Below are positions 1 to 10,018 of a stretch of DNA of 64,000 nucleotides, one piece after another. This DNA comes from Altericroceibacterium indicum (lineage in GTDB: Bacteria; Pseudomonadota; Alphaproteobacteria; Sphingomonadales; Sphingomonadaceae). Numbering within the stretch: the stretch's first letter is position 1; each line of letters opens with the position of its first letter. The notes beneath the pieces were generated by a model. The model was not told the DNA's origin. It ran no database searches and was given only the letters and a program-made list of their open reading frames with translations. The position numbers and the translations under genes are program-made. The stretch spans positions 1-64,000 of the forward strand of contig NZ_WTYQ01000004.1 of NCBI RefSeq assembly GCF_009828105.1, given 5' to 3'.

Positions 1-741
1 CGAGTTGATCATAGCGTGTCGCGATGGCGCGGTTGATCTTGAGGCGTCCGAAGAAGCGCTCGATCTGGTTGCGCTGCTTGTAGAGTTTCCTGTCGTGCTC
101 GATCGGCACACGGCGGTTTGATCGTCCGGGAATGACGGCCTCGATACCGCGTTCGGCAAGATCGGCGCGAATGGCGTCGGCATCGTATCCCTTATCAGCC
201 AGTAGCGCCTTGGGTGTTTGGTCTGCCATAGCGATCAGGGCGTCATAGGCCTTGCAATCAGCGGCTTCGCCGACTGTCAGGTGGAGGGCGAGCGGTCGCC
301 CTCGTCCATCAGCCAGACAGTGAAGTTTACTGGTGAACCCGCCCCGCGAGCGGCCAAGAGCTCTTCGACGAGTCCCCCTTTTCCGCCCGCCGCCGAAACA
401 TGGGCGCGAACCGTAGTGCTGTCGATGCTGTAGTGGCCGCTGTCCGCCATGATCTCGGCCAGTGTAACCGACACGGCCTCCCAAACCCCGGCATCGCTCC
501 ATCGCCTGAACCGCCGATAGATCGTGTTCCAGTTGCCGTATTTTGGCGGAACGTCGCGCCAGGGTGTGCCGCAGCGAAGTCGCCAGAGAATGCCGTTGAT
601 GATCGCACGGTTCTCTTCAGGACGTCGTCCGCGCCCACGGTTCGACGCATCAATCGGAAGCAACCCCTTCAAAACACGCCATTCTGCTTCGGTAAGATCA
701 CCCCGACTCAAGCCCGCCTCCAAAAGGCAGCCTTGAATCAA
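1..741 (-). CDS. IS5-family DDE transposase, two frames joined by a -1 frameshift, partial
   Basis: This transposase moves its IS by cut-and-paste transposition. The first frame starts at TTG 741 with an IS5 N-terminal helical domain (residues ~10-75, including WRLRCGTPWRDVP) and the first catalytic Asp in SIDSTTVRAH. After GGKGG that frame becomes nonsense and stops at 277. The -1 frame continues with ALGRSRGGFTSKLH, the second Asp in ADKGYDAD and the Glu in NQIERFFGRLK, which is the Y-R-E-K signature of the family, and runs off the window at base 1. The change of frame coincides with an A4G5 run at complement 374-383, so programmed -1 frameshifting is more likely than decay. The element appears intact as far as it can be seen. 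Confidence 0.85.
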
Positions 742-778
742 CCCGCCATCGCAACGTCAACCAATTTGTCCACGCCGC
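1..778 (-). mobile_element. IS5-family insertion sequence (IS427-like), cut by the window edge
   Basis: This is the 5' part of a small insertion sequence encoding a two-frame DDE transposase on the minus strand. Its other end lies outside the window. The right boundary is inferred at about 778, because from 779 onward the plus strand reads in frame as an interrupted short-chain dehydrogenase. The junction CTAG at 779-782 resembles the YTAR-type target of IS427-group elements. The outermost bases read inward from 778 (GGCGGCGTGGACAAATT) look like an IS427-type end. I could not check the matching terminal repeat. Confidence 0.75.
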
Positions 779-1639
779 CTAGGTGTTGCGCAGGCTTTCA
801 GCGATGCCGGTATGCGTTTGGCGCTGTCTTACAGGAACGAAAAAGACAAAGAGCAGGTGGCACAATGGTTCGCTGAGCAGGGGCGTGAGCAGCCACTTTT
901 TTTGAAGCTCGATGTCACTGACCGGGCGCGATTCGCTGCAGTGGCGCAAGAGGCATTCGATCACTTCGGTGAAGTGCATGTGTTGGTGAACAATGCAGGG
1001 GTTTCGGTTTTCGGGCCAACCGATGAAGCGACTTACGACGATTTCGACTGGATCATGGGCGTCAATTTTGGCGGTGTAGTGAACGGGATTGTGAGCTTTC
1101 TGCCCAAGCTCAAGGCCTCGCAAGGTCGCCGCCATGTCGTCAATATCGCGAGCATGGCGGCCTTTCTTCCCGGCCCGCAGGCGGGTATTTATACGGCGAG
1201 CAAATTTGCTGTGCGTGGGCTGACAGAGAGCTTGCGCTATAATCTCGCACCGCATGGGATTGGCTGTTCACTTTGCTGTCCGGCACTTACCCGCACCAAT
1301 GCCTGGACCAGCGCCTTAAAGCGGCCGGATGGCTTTGGCCAAAGCGGCTTTGGTGAAGCGGATGCGGATGAACTCGCGCAATTTGGCACGGCATTTGATG
1401 CCGGGATGGACCCGCGTGAAGTGGGGGACAAGATTCTGGCAGGCATGACCGCGCAAAAAGCTCTGATCCTGACACATCCCGAACATGGGCCGGATTTTGC
1501 CGAAATTTATGAAGCAAGCCTTGCCGCTCTCCCTGATGAAGAAGCGCCACCAGAGCGCCTGAAGATTGAAGAATTGCGCCGTGAAGCGATGCGCAAGGCG
1601 GAGCAGGGAGTGGCTATGTCACTCGGTGATCTCACCTAA
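779..1639 (+). pseudogene. short-chain dehydrogenase/reductase, 5' end removed by the IS
   Basis: This is an NAD(P)-dependent oxidoreductase of the classical SDR family; its substrate is unknown. The reading frame is open from the IS junction (LGVAQAFSDAGMRLAL...), which is the end of the glycine-rich cofactor loop and helix A. The initiation codon, first beta strand and TGxxxGIG motif are therefore missing. The remainder is well kept: NNAGVS, the active-site Ser in NIASMAAF, YTASKFAVRG (YxxxK), and a C-terminal extension after about residue 200. ATG 812 could start a shortened protein, but it would lack the nucleotide-binding loop, so loss of function is the likely result. Confidence 0.8.
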
Positions 1640-1725
1640 GCGCAAACCTTAGCGAGGCGCTGGACGATTATCGTGATGGTGATACACTTAGCTCTTGACC
1701 GTTAGGCAAAGCTGAGGAGCGATGC

Positions 1726-2604
1726 ATGTGTGACGAAAAAGATCTCGCGCGATGGGCCAGGTCTGGCTGGAACCGGCGCGAGTTTACAGTCGCTGGCGCT
1801 ATGGCAGCGCTGGCGGCCTGCTCTCCCAGTGGCGCGGAAACTGACGAGTCTAAGGTGTTAGACCAGCCGCTGGTGTCGAGCGATGCCACTATCACCACGC
1901 CTGATGGCACTATGGATGCTTTCTTCGTCCATCCGGGCGAGGGCGATCACCCGGCCATCATCCTATGGCCCGATGTGGCCGGTTTGCGCCCGGTGTTTCA
2001 AATGATGGCGCAGCGACTGGCCAAGGAAGGATACGCGGTTCTTGCGGTCAATCCCTATTACCGCAATGCCAAGGCTCCGATCTTTGAAGAGTTTGCCGAA
2101 TGGTTGACGCCCGAAGGACGGGCGAAGACCGAGCCCATGCGGGAGGCTTTGGCGCCGGAAGCCATCATGCGTGATGCCAAGGCGATTGTGCCGTGGCTTG
2201 ATGCGCAGGATGGCGTCGATACAACAGCTGGTATTGGCACAATGGGTTTCTGCATGGGCGGGCCGTTTACGGTGTTCACAGCCGCGGCTGTGCCGGCGCG
2301 GGTGCGAGGGGGCGCGTCTTTCCATGGTGGTGGCTTGGTGACAGATGACCCGATGAGCCCGCATCGCTTGCTGGAAAAGACACAGGCAAGCTACCTTTTC
2401 GCCATTGCGCAAAATGACGATAAACGCGATCCGGTGGTCAAAACCCGGTTGGAAGAGTTCGCCCATGCAGCAGGACTTGCAGCCGAGATCGAAGTCTATC
2501 CGGCAGACCATGGCTGGACGGTCGCGGATTCCCCTTCTTATGACAAAGTGCAGGCCGAACGGGCGTGGAAGCGCATGTTGGCACTTTATCACGAAGCGCT
2601 TTGA
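1726..2604 (+). CDS. dienelactone hydrolase family protein, Tat-exported lipoprotein
   Basis: This is an alpha/beta hydrolase of the dienelactone hydrolase family (292 aa), probably acting on an ester or lactone in the periplasm. The N-terminus carries a twin-arginine motif (NRREF, residues 16-20), a hydrophobic stretch and a lipobox-like LAAC near residue 32, so membrane anchoring is likely. The nucleophile sits in GFCMGG (Cys, as in true dienelactone hydrolases), and the His in PADHGW. The start ATG follows GAGGAG at 1714-1719 with 6-base spacing. It is a single gene facing the lig cluster, so a link to aromatic catabolism is possible but not shown. The substrate cannot be read from the sequence. 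Confidence 0.8.
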   Translation: MCDEKDLARWARSGWNRREFTVAGAMAALAACSPSGAETDESKVLDQPLVSSDATITTPDGTMDAFFVHPGEGDHPAIILWPDVAGLRPVFQMMAQRLAKEGYAVLAVNPYYRNAKAPIFEEFAEWLTPEGRAKTEPMREALAPEAIMRDAKAIVPWLDAQDGVDTTAGIGTMGFCMGGPFTVFTAAAVPARVRGGASFHGGGLVTDDPMSPHRLLEKTQASYLFAIAQNDDKRDPVVKTRLEEFAHAAGLAAEIEVYPADHGWTVADSPSYDKVQAERAWKRMLALYHEAL

Positions 2605-2629
2605 CAAGTTCTGTAGTGTGAACATGAAA

Positions 2630-2661
2630 AGGGCCGGAACGTTGCATAGCGTCCCGGCCCT
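2630..2661. terminator. bidirectional hairpin terminator
   Basis: An 8-bp GC stem (AGGGCCGG / CCGGCCCT) is flanked by an A-run on the left and TCTTC on the right. It lies between two convergent genes and can serve both strands. Confidence 0.75.
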
Positions 2662-2684
2662 CTTCATTGTAAATGCCGTGTCTA

Positions 2685-3677
2685 TCAGGCGGCCACGAAA
2701 TCTTCCGTATCGATCGTGTTGCGCATCACTTCGGGATAGCGATGGCCGGATACGGTCTGTTGGTTGATCAGATCGCCAGCACGGGCCAGCACATCGTCAC
2801 CCAGCTTTTTGTCGAGCGCATGGAAGTTGTCTTTCATGTGCTGCACCTTGGTGGTGCCGGGGATCGCGTGGAGATGATCGCCGCGCGAAATAACCCATTG
2901 CAGTGCCAATTGTGCCGGGGTGACACCCGCCTGCTGCGCCAGATCAACAAACTTTTCAATCAGGCTGAGATTTTTCGGCCAATTGTCCTCGCTAAAGCGT
3001 GGGTGGGACCGGCGAAGGTCTTTTTCTTCCAGCTTGGTTGGGTCCGTCATCACGCCGCAGATTGCGCCACGTGCGACAGGGGAGAAGGCCACCAGTGCAA
3101 TGCCGAGTTCCTTCGTCGTGTCGAGCACGCCGAGTTCTACATTGCGGGTCCAGAGCGAATATTCGGTCTGCACAGCCGCCATCGGATGCACCCCATGGGC
3201 TTCGCGGATATGCTGTGAGTTCCATTCGGACACACCGTAGGAACCGATTTTTCCGGCATCAATCGCGTCTTTCAACGCGCCCACACTGTCGGCAATCGGC
3301 ACTTTGGGGTCGAAGCGGTGCATGTAGAACAGATCGATATGATCGGTTTGCAGACGCTTCAGGCTGTCCTCAATCGACTGGGTCATCGCTTCGGGGCTGC
3401 AATCAATCCCGCGCTTGGGGCCATCGACGATGATCCCGGTCTTGGAGGCGAGGAAGACTTCCTTGCGGCGGGTCTTCAAAACCTGGCCGACCAGTTCTTC
3501 GCTCTTGCCCTTGCCGTAGATATTCGCCGTGTCGAAATGGTTATATCCCAGATCGAGCGCTTCATGGAACAGCTTGACGCTGTCCTCCTCAGACGGCGGA
3601 GACCCGTAGGCCCAGGCTACATTCATGCAGCCAAGGCCTATCGGATGGACGTGCGTTCCGGCAATTGTCCGTTTCAT
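2685..3677 (-). CDS. aldo/keto reductase at the end of the lig operon
   Basis: This is an NADPH-dependent aldo/keto reductase (330 aa, TIM barrel). The catalytic tetrad is visible as Asp49 (HFDTA), Tyr54 (NIYG), Lys79 (ASKTG) and His120 (YMHRFD). Its start overlaps the ligC stop by one base (TGATG), so it is translationally coupled to ligC and is the last gene of the leftward lig operon. It is not one of the known steps of the 2-pyrone-4,6-dicarboxylate route. It may reduce an aromatic aldehyde or the semialdehyde intermediate; that role is inferred only from position. Confidence 0.85.
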   Translation of the reverse strand: MKRTIAGTHVHPIGLGCMNVAWAYGSPPSEEDSVKLFHEALDLGYNHFDTANIYGKGKSEELVGQVLKTRRKEVFLASKTGIIVDGPKRGIDCSPEAMTQSIEDSLKRLQTDHIDLFYMHRFDPKVPIADSVGALKDAIDAGKIGSYGVSEWNSQHIREAHGVHPMAAVQTEYSLWTRNVELGVLDTTKELGIALVAFSPVARGAICGVMTDPTKLEEKDLRRSHPRFSEDNWPKNLSLIEKFVDLAQQAGVTPAQLALQWVISRGDHLHAIPGTTKVQHMKDNFHALDKKLGDDVLARAGDLINQQTVSGHRYPEVMRNTIDTEDFVAA

Positions 3678-4636
3678 CAGGACCAGCCATCCTGTTCTTC
3701 AAGGCTGGCGGCCAGTTCACCGATCACGCGGTAGCATTCAATGACGGACTGAACGGAACTGTTCGGTTCGCGGCCTTCCTGAATGGCGGAGATGAATTCA
3801 CGGTCCTGCAATTCGATACCATTCATCGACACGGCTACGTCAGACACGTCGATCTGTTCATCCTTGCCGGTGAAGAGATCGTCATAACGGGCGAGATAGG
3901 TGCCGTTATCGCCAATATAGCGGAAGAAAGTGCCGAAAGGCCCATCATTGTTGAAGGAGAGGGACAGAGTCAGAATCTGGCCCTTATCGGTCTTCATCTG
4001 GATTGACTGATCCATTGCAATGCCAAGCTTGGGGTGCTTGGGGCCTTGCAGAATATTGGCTTTCACCACTTTGGCGCCGGTCATATATTGGAAAATGTCG
4101 ATCGTGTGGGCCGAGTGGTGCCACAGCAGGTGGTCTGTCCAGCTGCGCGCTTCGCCCTTGGCGTTCTTGTTTTCGCGGCGGAAGAAATAGGTTTCCACAT
4201 CCATCGAGAGGATGTTCAATTCGCCAGCATCAATCTGCTTCTTCACCCATTGGTGCGAAGGATTGAAGCGGCGGGTGTGGCCAGCCATGCACACAAGGCC
4301 GGTTTCTTTCTGCTTGGCGAGCACAGCCTGTGCATCAGCCCAGCTATCGGCCATCGGAATTTCTACTTCGACATGCTTGCCTGCATCCATCGCCTTGATG
4401 GCCTGTTCGGCATGCATCTGCGTTGGGGTGCAGAGGATGACTGCGTCAATCGAGTCATCTTTCAGCATTTCATCATAATCGGTGGTGGCTTTGGGAACGC
4501 CATATTTGTCGGCCATTTCCTGCGTCTTATCGAGCGTCCGACCGACCAGGCAAACGACTTCTACGCCGTCAATATTCTTGAGGCCATCAAGATGCTTTTC
4601 ACCAAAGGCGCCGCCGCCAGCGAGTGCGATTTTCAT
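3677..4636 (-). CDS. ligC: 4-carboxy-2-hydroxymuconate-6-semialdehyde dehydrogenase
   Basis: LigC oxidises the hemiacetal of 4-carboxy-2-hydroxymuconate 6-semialdehyde to 2-pyrone-4,6-dicarboxylate with NADP. The 319-aa protein has a Gfo/Idh/MocA N-terminal Rossmann domain with the loop GGGAFGEKH (residues 7-15), and matches the length and opening residues that I recall for sphingomonad LigC. It lies downstream of ligAB in the same orientation after a 126-base gap that holds a hairpin. GGAGAA lies just upstream of the ATG. The assignment rests on family plus context and is strong. Confidence 0.92.
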   Translation of the reverse strand: MKIALAGGGAFGEKHLDGLKNIDGVEVVCLVGRTLDKTQEMADKYGVPKATTDYDEMLKDDSIDAVILCTPTQMHAEQAIKAMDAGKHVEVEIPMADSWADAQAVLAKQKETGLVCMAGHTRRFNPSHQWVKKQIDAGELNILSMDVETYFFRRENKNAKGEARSWTDHLLWHHSAHTIDIFQYMTGAKVVKANILQGPKHPKLGIAMDQSIQMKTDKGQILTLSLSFNNDGPFGTFFRYIGDNGTYLARYDDLFTGKDEQIDVSDVAVSMNGIELQDREFISAIQEGREPNSSVQSVIECYRVIGELAASLEEQDGWS

Positions 4637-4665
4637 AAGAGGGGTTCTCCTTCGTCAGGAAATTG

Positions 4666-4683
4666 GCCCGCCGGGTAGCGGGC
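4666..4683 (-). other. hairpin between ligB and ligC
   Basis: GCCCGC and GCGGGC form a 6-bp stem with a 6-base loop in the only long gap (4637-4762) of the leftward lig operon. There is no clear U-run, so partial termination or mRNA-end protection is more likely than full termination. Confidence 0.4.
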
Positions 4684-4762
4684 TTATACATTGGGGCCGG
4701 GAAAGACCAGACCAGAACAGCTGATGAGCCTGCTCCCCAACGCTGAGAAGCAGGCAGCATCT

Positions 4763-6078
<1,316 letters not shown>

Positions 6079-6090
6079 ATTCTCTCTCCC

Positions 6091-7116
6091 TTAGAGGCCC
6101 TGGGCCTTTAACTTAGCGTCGAGGCGCGGATAGACGCGGCGGGCATTGCCTTCAAAGATCGCATGGCGTTCTTCATCGGTAATATCGAGCGCGTCCACAT
6201 AACGCTTGGTGTCGTCGAAATATTGCCCGGTGGTGGGGTCGATGCCGCGCACGGCGCCAACCATTTCACTGCCGAACAGGATGTTCTTATTGTCGATCAC
6301 ATCGGCCAGCAGATTGATGCCGGGCTGGTGATAGACGCAGGTGTCAAAATAAACATTGGTCATGATATATTCGTCGAGCGCAGGCTTCTTGAGCATGTCA
6401 GCCAGTCCGCGATAACGGCCCCAATGGAACGGCACTGCGCCGCCGCCGTGCGGAATGATCATCCGCAGATTGGGGAAACGGCTGAACAGATCGCCTTCCA
6501 TCAATTGCATGAAAGCAATCGTGTCAGCGGCGAGATAATAACCGCCCGTGGCGTGCATCGCCTTGTTGCAGGACCCCGAGACGTGGATCATCGCGGGCAC
6601 GTCGAGTTCGCACATCGCTTCGTAGAACGGAAACCAATATTCATCCGTCAGCGGCGGGTGGGTGAAATGGCCACCGGCAGGATCAGGATTGAGGTTGCAG
6701 CCGACAAAGCCAAGCTCTTCCACGCAGCGGCGCAATTCCTTGATGGAGGCGCTCATATCGGCTTTGGGGCTTTGCGGAAGTTGGCACACGCCGATGAATG
6801 TTTCGGGATAGAGCTGCGTCACGCGGTAGATCAGATTATTGCAATGCTGCGACCATGCTTCGCTGACGGCCTGATCACCCACATGCGGCGCCATCCGGCT
6901 GGCGCGGGGGGAAAAAATCGTGAGATCTGCACCGCGTTCCTTGATCAGCTTGAGCTGGTTGCTCTCGATCGTTTCGCGGATTTCATCGTCAGTAATAGTG
7001 GGGTAGGCCGGAGCCTTAGTGCCATTCTTATAGGCTTCCACCTGCGCTGCGCGCCATTCATCATGCTGGGCGGGAGCCGTGGTGTAGTGGCCGTGGCAAT
7101 CAATTACCAAAGTCAT
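6091..7116 (-). CDS. ligJ: 4-oxalomesaconate hydratase
   Basis: LigJ hydrates 4-oxalomesaconate to 4-carboxy-4-hydroxy-2-oxoadipate, the last intermediate before aldol cleavage. It is a 341-aa amidohydrolase-2 fold enzyme with the HGHYTTAP N-terminal metal motif, a central HVSGSCN segment, IIPHGGGAVPFHWGR and a late FGSEMVGAVRG segment. Length and motifs match sphingomonad LigJ. It is the first of the known pathway enzymes in the leftward operon. Confidence 0.95.
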   Translation of the reverse strand: MTLVIDCHGHYTTAPAQHDEWRAAQVEAYKNGTKAPAYPTITDDEIRETIESNQLKLIKERGADLTIFSPRASRMAPHVGDQAVSEAWSQHCNNLIYRVTQLYPETFIGVCQLPQSPKADMSASIKELRRCVEELGFVGCNLNPDPAGGHFTHPPLTDEYWFPFYEAMCELDVPAMIHVSGSCNKAMHATGGYYLAADTIAFMQLMEGDLFSRFPNLRMIIPHGGGAVPFHWGRYRGLADMLKKPALDEYIMTNVYFDTCVYHQPGINLLADVIDNKNILFGSEMVGAVRGIDPTTGQYFDDTKRYVDALDITDEERHAIFEGNARRVYPRLDAKLKAQGL

Positions 7117-7132
7117 TGGACTGGTCCTCTCT

Positions 7133-7924
7133 TCAAATTCTGGGCTTGGCCGCTTGCCGCTGCCGAATGACAGTGCCGCGGGTCATAACAGGTTCCACCC
7201 CGAAGCCGCTCAGCGTCTTGGCCGATTCTTCCATCTCGGCGGCGCGGCGGATGCCGTGGGTTTCCATTCTTTCACGATTATAGGCGATGCGGGTCGCCCA
7301 TGGCTGGTGCTTTTCGCTGGCATCGAGTGATGCCATCACTTCATCGAACACGCCCGCTTCATCGGCCGCAGCGGCGCATTCCCATGTGAGCGCTTCCAGG
7401 CCTTTCACCATGACCGAACGGATCATCTTGATGGCCGAAGCGCGCCCGATAGCATCTCCTACCACCCGGGTTTTAGCAAAGCCCATGGCGTTGAGTGCGG
7501 TTTCTGCCTCGGCAGCATCCGGCCCGGCAATCAGCAGCGGGACATTGAGCGCAGCAGGATCGACCGGCGCCATCACCGCCACATCGACATAGCGCGCACC
7601 GGTAGCATTCACGGCCTTTGCATTGGCTTGCTTGGTCTGGGGGGCGATGGAATTCATGTCGCAAAACAGCGCGCCGCTTTTCAGGAACGGCGCATAGTCT
7701 GCGGCAACCAGCGGGGCGCTGTCTGCCGTGACGAGCGAGAGCACAATGTCCGCATCCGCTAATGCTTCTTCCGCGCTTGCCGCCGGTGTAATCCCGCAAT
7801 CTGTGATCATGGGCACGCGGGACGCATCAATATCGAAAGCAAATGTGCCCGACGGCCATGATGCGGCGCGGGCAAAGGTGAAACCGGCTTCTCCGAAGCC
7901 TATCAAGGCTATTGTGCTCTCCAT
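7133..7924 (-). CDS. NAD(P)-dependent oxidoreductase with DUF1932 domain, role unknown
   Basis: The protein (263 aa from ATG 7924) has an N-terminal 6-phosphogluconate-dehydrogenase-type Rossmann domain (IALIGFGEAGF at the start) and a C-terminal DUF1932 helical domain (residues ~180-250). A longer frame from TTG 7960 adds 12 residues that do not fit the fold, so ATG 7924 is preferred. It sits between the regulator and ligJ in the same operon, 16 bases before ligJ. It is not one of the characterised 4,5-cleavage enzymes. It may oxidise a hydroxy acid linked to the pathway; this is inferred from position only. Confidence 0.75.
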   Translation of the reverse strand: MESTIALIGFGEAGFTFARAASWPSGTFAFDIDASRVPMITDCGITPAASAEEALADADIVLSLVTADSAPLVAADYAPFLKSGALFCDMNSIAPQTKQANAKAVNATGARYVDVAVMAPVDPAALNVPLLIAGPDAAEAETALNAMGFAKTRVVGDAIGRASAIKMIRSVMVKGLEALTWECAAAADEAGVFDEVMASLDASEKHQPWATRIAYNRERMETHGIRRAAEMEESAKTLSGFGVEPVMTRGTVIRQRQAAKPRI

Positions 7925-7988
7925 GGCAGTGGATGTGTGTTTGCGGGCACCATTGCGCAAATGGATAGATTGCCCCGGCTATAATTTT

Positions 7989-9155
7989 TTACGAAGACAG
8001 CTCTTCACTCACCGGGCCTGCTGCATGTTTCAGCAAAGTGATGAAAGCGGCCTGCGCAGGTGTTGGCCGCCAGCCTGCGCGGGTGACAATCCCGATGGTC
8101 CGCGAGACGGGGGCGGGCGGGGGAAGAATGGCCAGAACCCTGCTTTCCAGCTCCACCCGCAATTGATCAGGGGAAAGGAGGGTTAAAGCATCGCTGGATA
8201 AGAGCAGTTCACGAATGGCGAGGACAGAGCCGCATTCAATCCCGACATGCGGCGGTTCTTCCCCGCAGTTCCTGAGCATTTCTTCCCAATAATGGCGCAA
8301 CGGCGTGTCGCGCCCCGGCATGATCCAGGGGTAATCGAGCAGATGGGCAGCGCTGGGGTGATCCACCGACAACAAGGGATGATCTGCGCGCATTACCAGT
8401 GCCGGGCGGTCTTCAAATACGGCATCCTGCACCATATCATCCACCAGCGCCGCTTCACGCAAGGCGCCCAGCATCAGGTCGATTTCGCCATCGCGCAGAG
8501 GGCCGGAAAGTTCAGCATGGCTGCCTTCCACAACCGCCACATCAACGCCGGGATGGGCGATCACGAAATGTGCAATCGCTTCAGGAAGCCAGCGCGCACG
8601 TGACAGTGGCATCGCCCCGATCACAATCCGCCCGGCGGCCTTACCCTGCCATGCGGATACTTCCGCAAGGCCCGCACGCAATTCCGCCATCGCCAGCCCA
8701 AACCCGCGCACCCGGCGCTGGCCTGCTTGTGTCAGAATGACGCTGCGCCCGCGCCGGTCCACCAGCCGCTGACCCAGAGCGAGCGAGAGATCGCCCACCG
8801 CGCGGTGGAGCGATGCCGCTGACAGGCCGGTCGCCTCGGCCGCGGCGGCATAGCTTCCCGCGCGCGCCAGCGCCAGAAAGGCGCGCAATTGGGTGCCTGT
8901 CACCCGTGAAGAGCCGATATGGGCAATGGCCGCTTCTGCACGCGGGGCGAGCAGTAAGGCAGGTTCAGTGGGGGTCATACCCGATGGTCCACGCTCAAAC
9001 AGCAGGCATTCCAGCTCCCCTTCCAGCCGGGCAATCGCCTGTGTCAGCGCGGGCTGGGTGAGGTTGATCGCACGTGCGGCCCGCGTCACACTGCCATGGT
9101 GCACCACGGCCGCCAGAGCGACATAGTGACGGACATTGAAGCTGCGCGAAGTCAT
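7989..9155 (-). CDS. LysR-type regulator with two HTH domains, probable lig regulator
   Basis: This is a LysR-family regulator of unusual length (388 aa, against ~300). Residues ~5-65 form one winged-helix domain (SVTRAARAINLTQPALTQAI) and residues ~86-145 form a second (SYAAAAEATGLSAASLHRAV). The effector-binding domain spans about residues 165-375. It is divergent from ligK and heads the leftward lig block, so control of both arms is likely, as LigR does in Sphingobium. Known LigR-type proteins have one HTH, so this may be a different regulator. Pathway intermediates or protocatechuate are possible inducers. Confidence 0.8.
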   Translation of the reverse strand: MTSRSFNVRHYVALAAVVHHGSVTRAARAINLTQPALTQAIARLEGELECLLFERGPSGMTPTEPALLLAPRAEAAIAHIGSSRVTGTQLRAFLALARAGSYAAAAEATGLSAASLHRAVGDLSLALGQRLVDRRGRSVILTQAGQRRVRGFGLAMAELRAGLAEVSAWQGKAAGRIVIGAMPLSRARWLPEAIAHFVIAHPGVDVAVVEGSHAELSGPLRDGEIDLMLGALREAALVDDMVQDAVFEDRPALVMRADHPLLSVDHPSAAHLLDYPWIMPGRDTPLRHYWEEMLRNCGEEPPHVGIECGSVLAIRELLLSSDALTLLSPDQLRVELESRVLAILPPPAPVSRTIGIVTRAGWRPTPAQAAFITLLKHAAGPVSEELSS

Positions 9156-9271
9156 GGGGCTACATTTAGCATTTCCTTATGCCCTGCGCCATGCTTCGGA
9201 TTGGCGACTAGCGGGGGGGAGGCCCCATCTGGCACAAAGCGCCTGATTTTCGAATTTCAAGGAGAGTGATT
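9156..9271. promoter_or_regulatory. divergent promoter region of the lig cluster
   Basis: The 116-base space between the regulator and ligK must hold both divergent promoters. An inverted repeat GCAT-N6-ATGC at 9169-9182 is a candidate LysR-type site. AAGGAGA at 9259-9265 is a strong ribosome binding site that favours ATG 9272 over GTG 9266 for ligK. Confidence 0.5.
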
Positions 9272-9946
9272 ATGAGCGGTGTTGTCGTCCAGAATATCGA
9301 ACGTGCGGACAAGGAAATTGTTGAAGCTCTCGGCAAATGCGGTGTTGCCACGGTTCATGAATCGCAAGGCCGCACCGGTCTGCTCGCATCCTATATGCGC
9401 CCGATTTATTCCGGTGCGCGCATCGGCGCTTCGGCTGTTACCATCTCTGTGCCGCCGGGGGACAATTACATGGTTCATGCGGCGATCGAACAATGCCAGG
9501 ATGGTGATATCCTCGTGATCGCGCCAACCTCCCCCTGCGAAGATGGCTATTTTGGCGACCTCCTTGCCACCAGCGCACAGGCGCGCGGGGTGAAGGGCCT
9601 TATCATTGATGCAGGCGTGCGTGATATTCGTGACCTTAAGGAAATGGACTTTCCCGTCTGGTCCAAGCGCGTATTTGCCCAAGGCACGATCAAGGCCTCA
9701 CTCGGTAGCGTGAACATCGATGTTGTCTGCGCCAATGCCTATATCCGCCCCGGCGATATTATCGTGGCCGATGACGATGGCGTGTGCGTGGTAAAGCGTG
9801 AAAATGCCGAAGAAGTGCTCAAGAAAGCACAGGCCCGCGAAGCCAATGAAGAAGAAAAGCGCGTGAAGCTGGCTGATGGCGTGCTCGGCCTCGACATGTA
9901 TGGCTTCCGTCAGAAGCTCACTGATATGGGCCTGAAATGGATCTGA
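9272..9946 (+). CDS. ligK: 4-carboxy-4-hydroxy-2-oxoadipate aldolase
   Basis: LigK cleaves 4-carboxy-4-hydroxy-2-oxoadipate to pyruvate and oxaloacetate, the final step of protocatechuate 4,5-cleavage. It is a class II (metal-dependent) aldolase of the RraA-like fold (224 aa). Family features are [11 protein letters not shown] near residue 30, [13 protein letters not shown], the central [17 protein letters not shown] with the conserved Asp/Arg pair, and [15 protein letters not shown]. It is the first gene of the rightward block; a 9-bp hairpin separates it from ligU. Confidence 0.94.
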   Translation: MSGVVVQNIERADKEIVEALGKCGVATVHESQGRTGLLASYMRPIYSGARIGASAVTISVPPGDNYMVHAAIEQCQDGDILVIAPTSPCEDGYFGDLLATSAQARGVKGLIIDAGVRDIRDLKEMDFPVWSKRVFAQGTIKASLGSVNIDVVCANAYIRPGDIIVADDDGVCVVKRENAEEVLKKAQAREANEEEKRVKLADGVLGLDMYGFRQKLTDMGLKWI

Positions 9947-9955
9947 TCGGCTGAT

Positions 9956-9987
9956 AGCCATGGGGCAGGTTGGCTCGTCCCATGGCT
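9956..9987 (+). other. 9-bp hairpin between ligK and ligU
   Basis: AGCCATGGG pairs perfectly with CCCATGGCT across a 14-base loop. No U-run follows, so it probably acts on mRNA stability or partial termination between ligK and ligU. Confidence 0.5.
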
Positions 9988-10018
9988 TCCAATGTGTGAC
10001 AGGCTGAAAGGATCAGAT

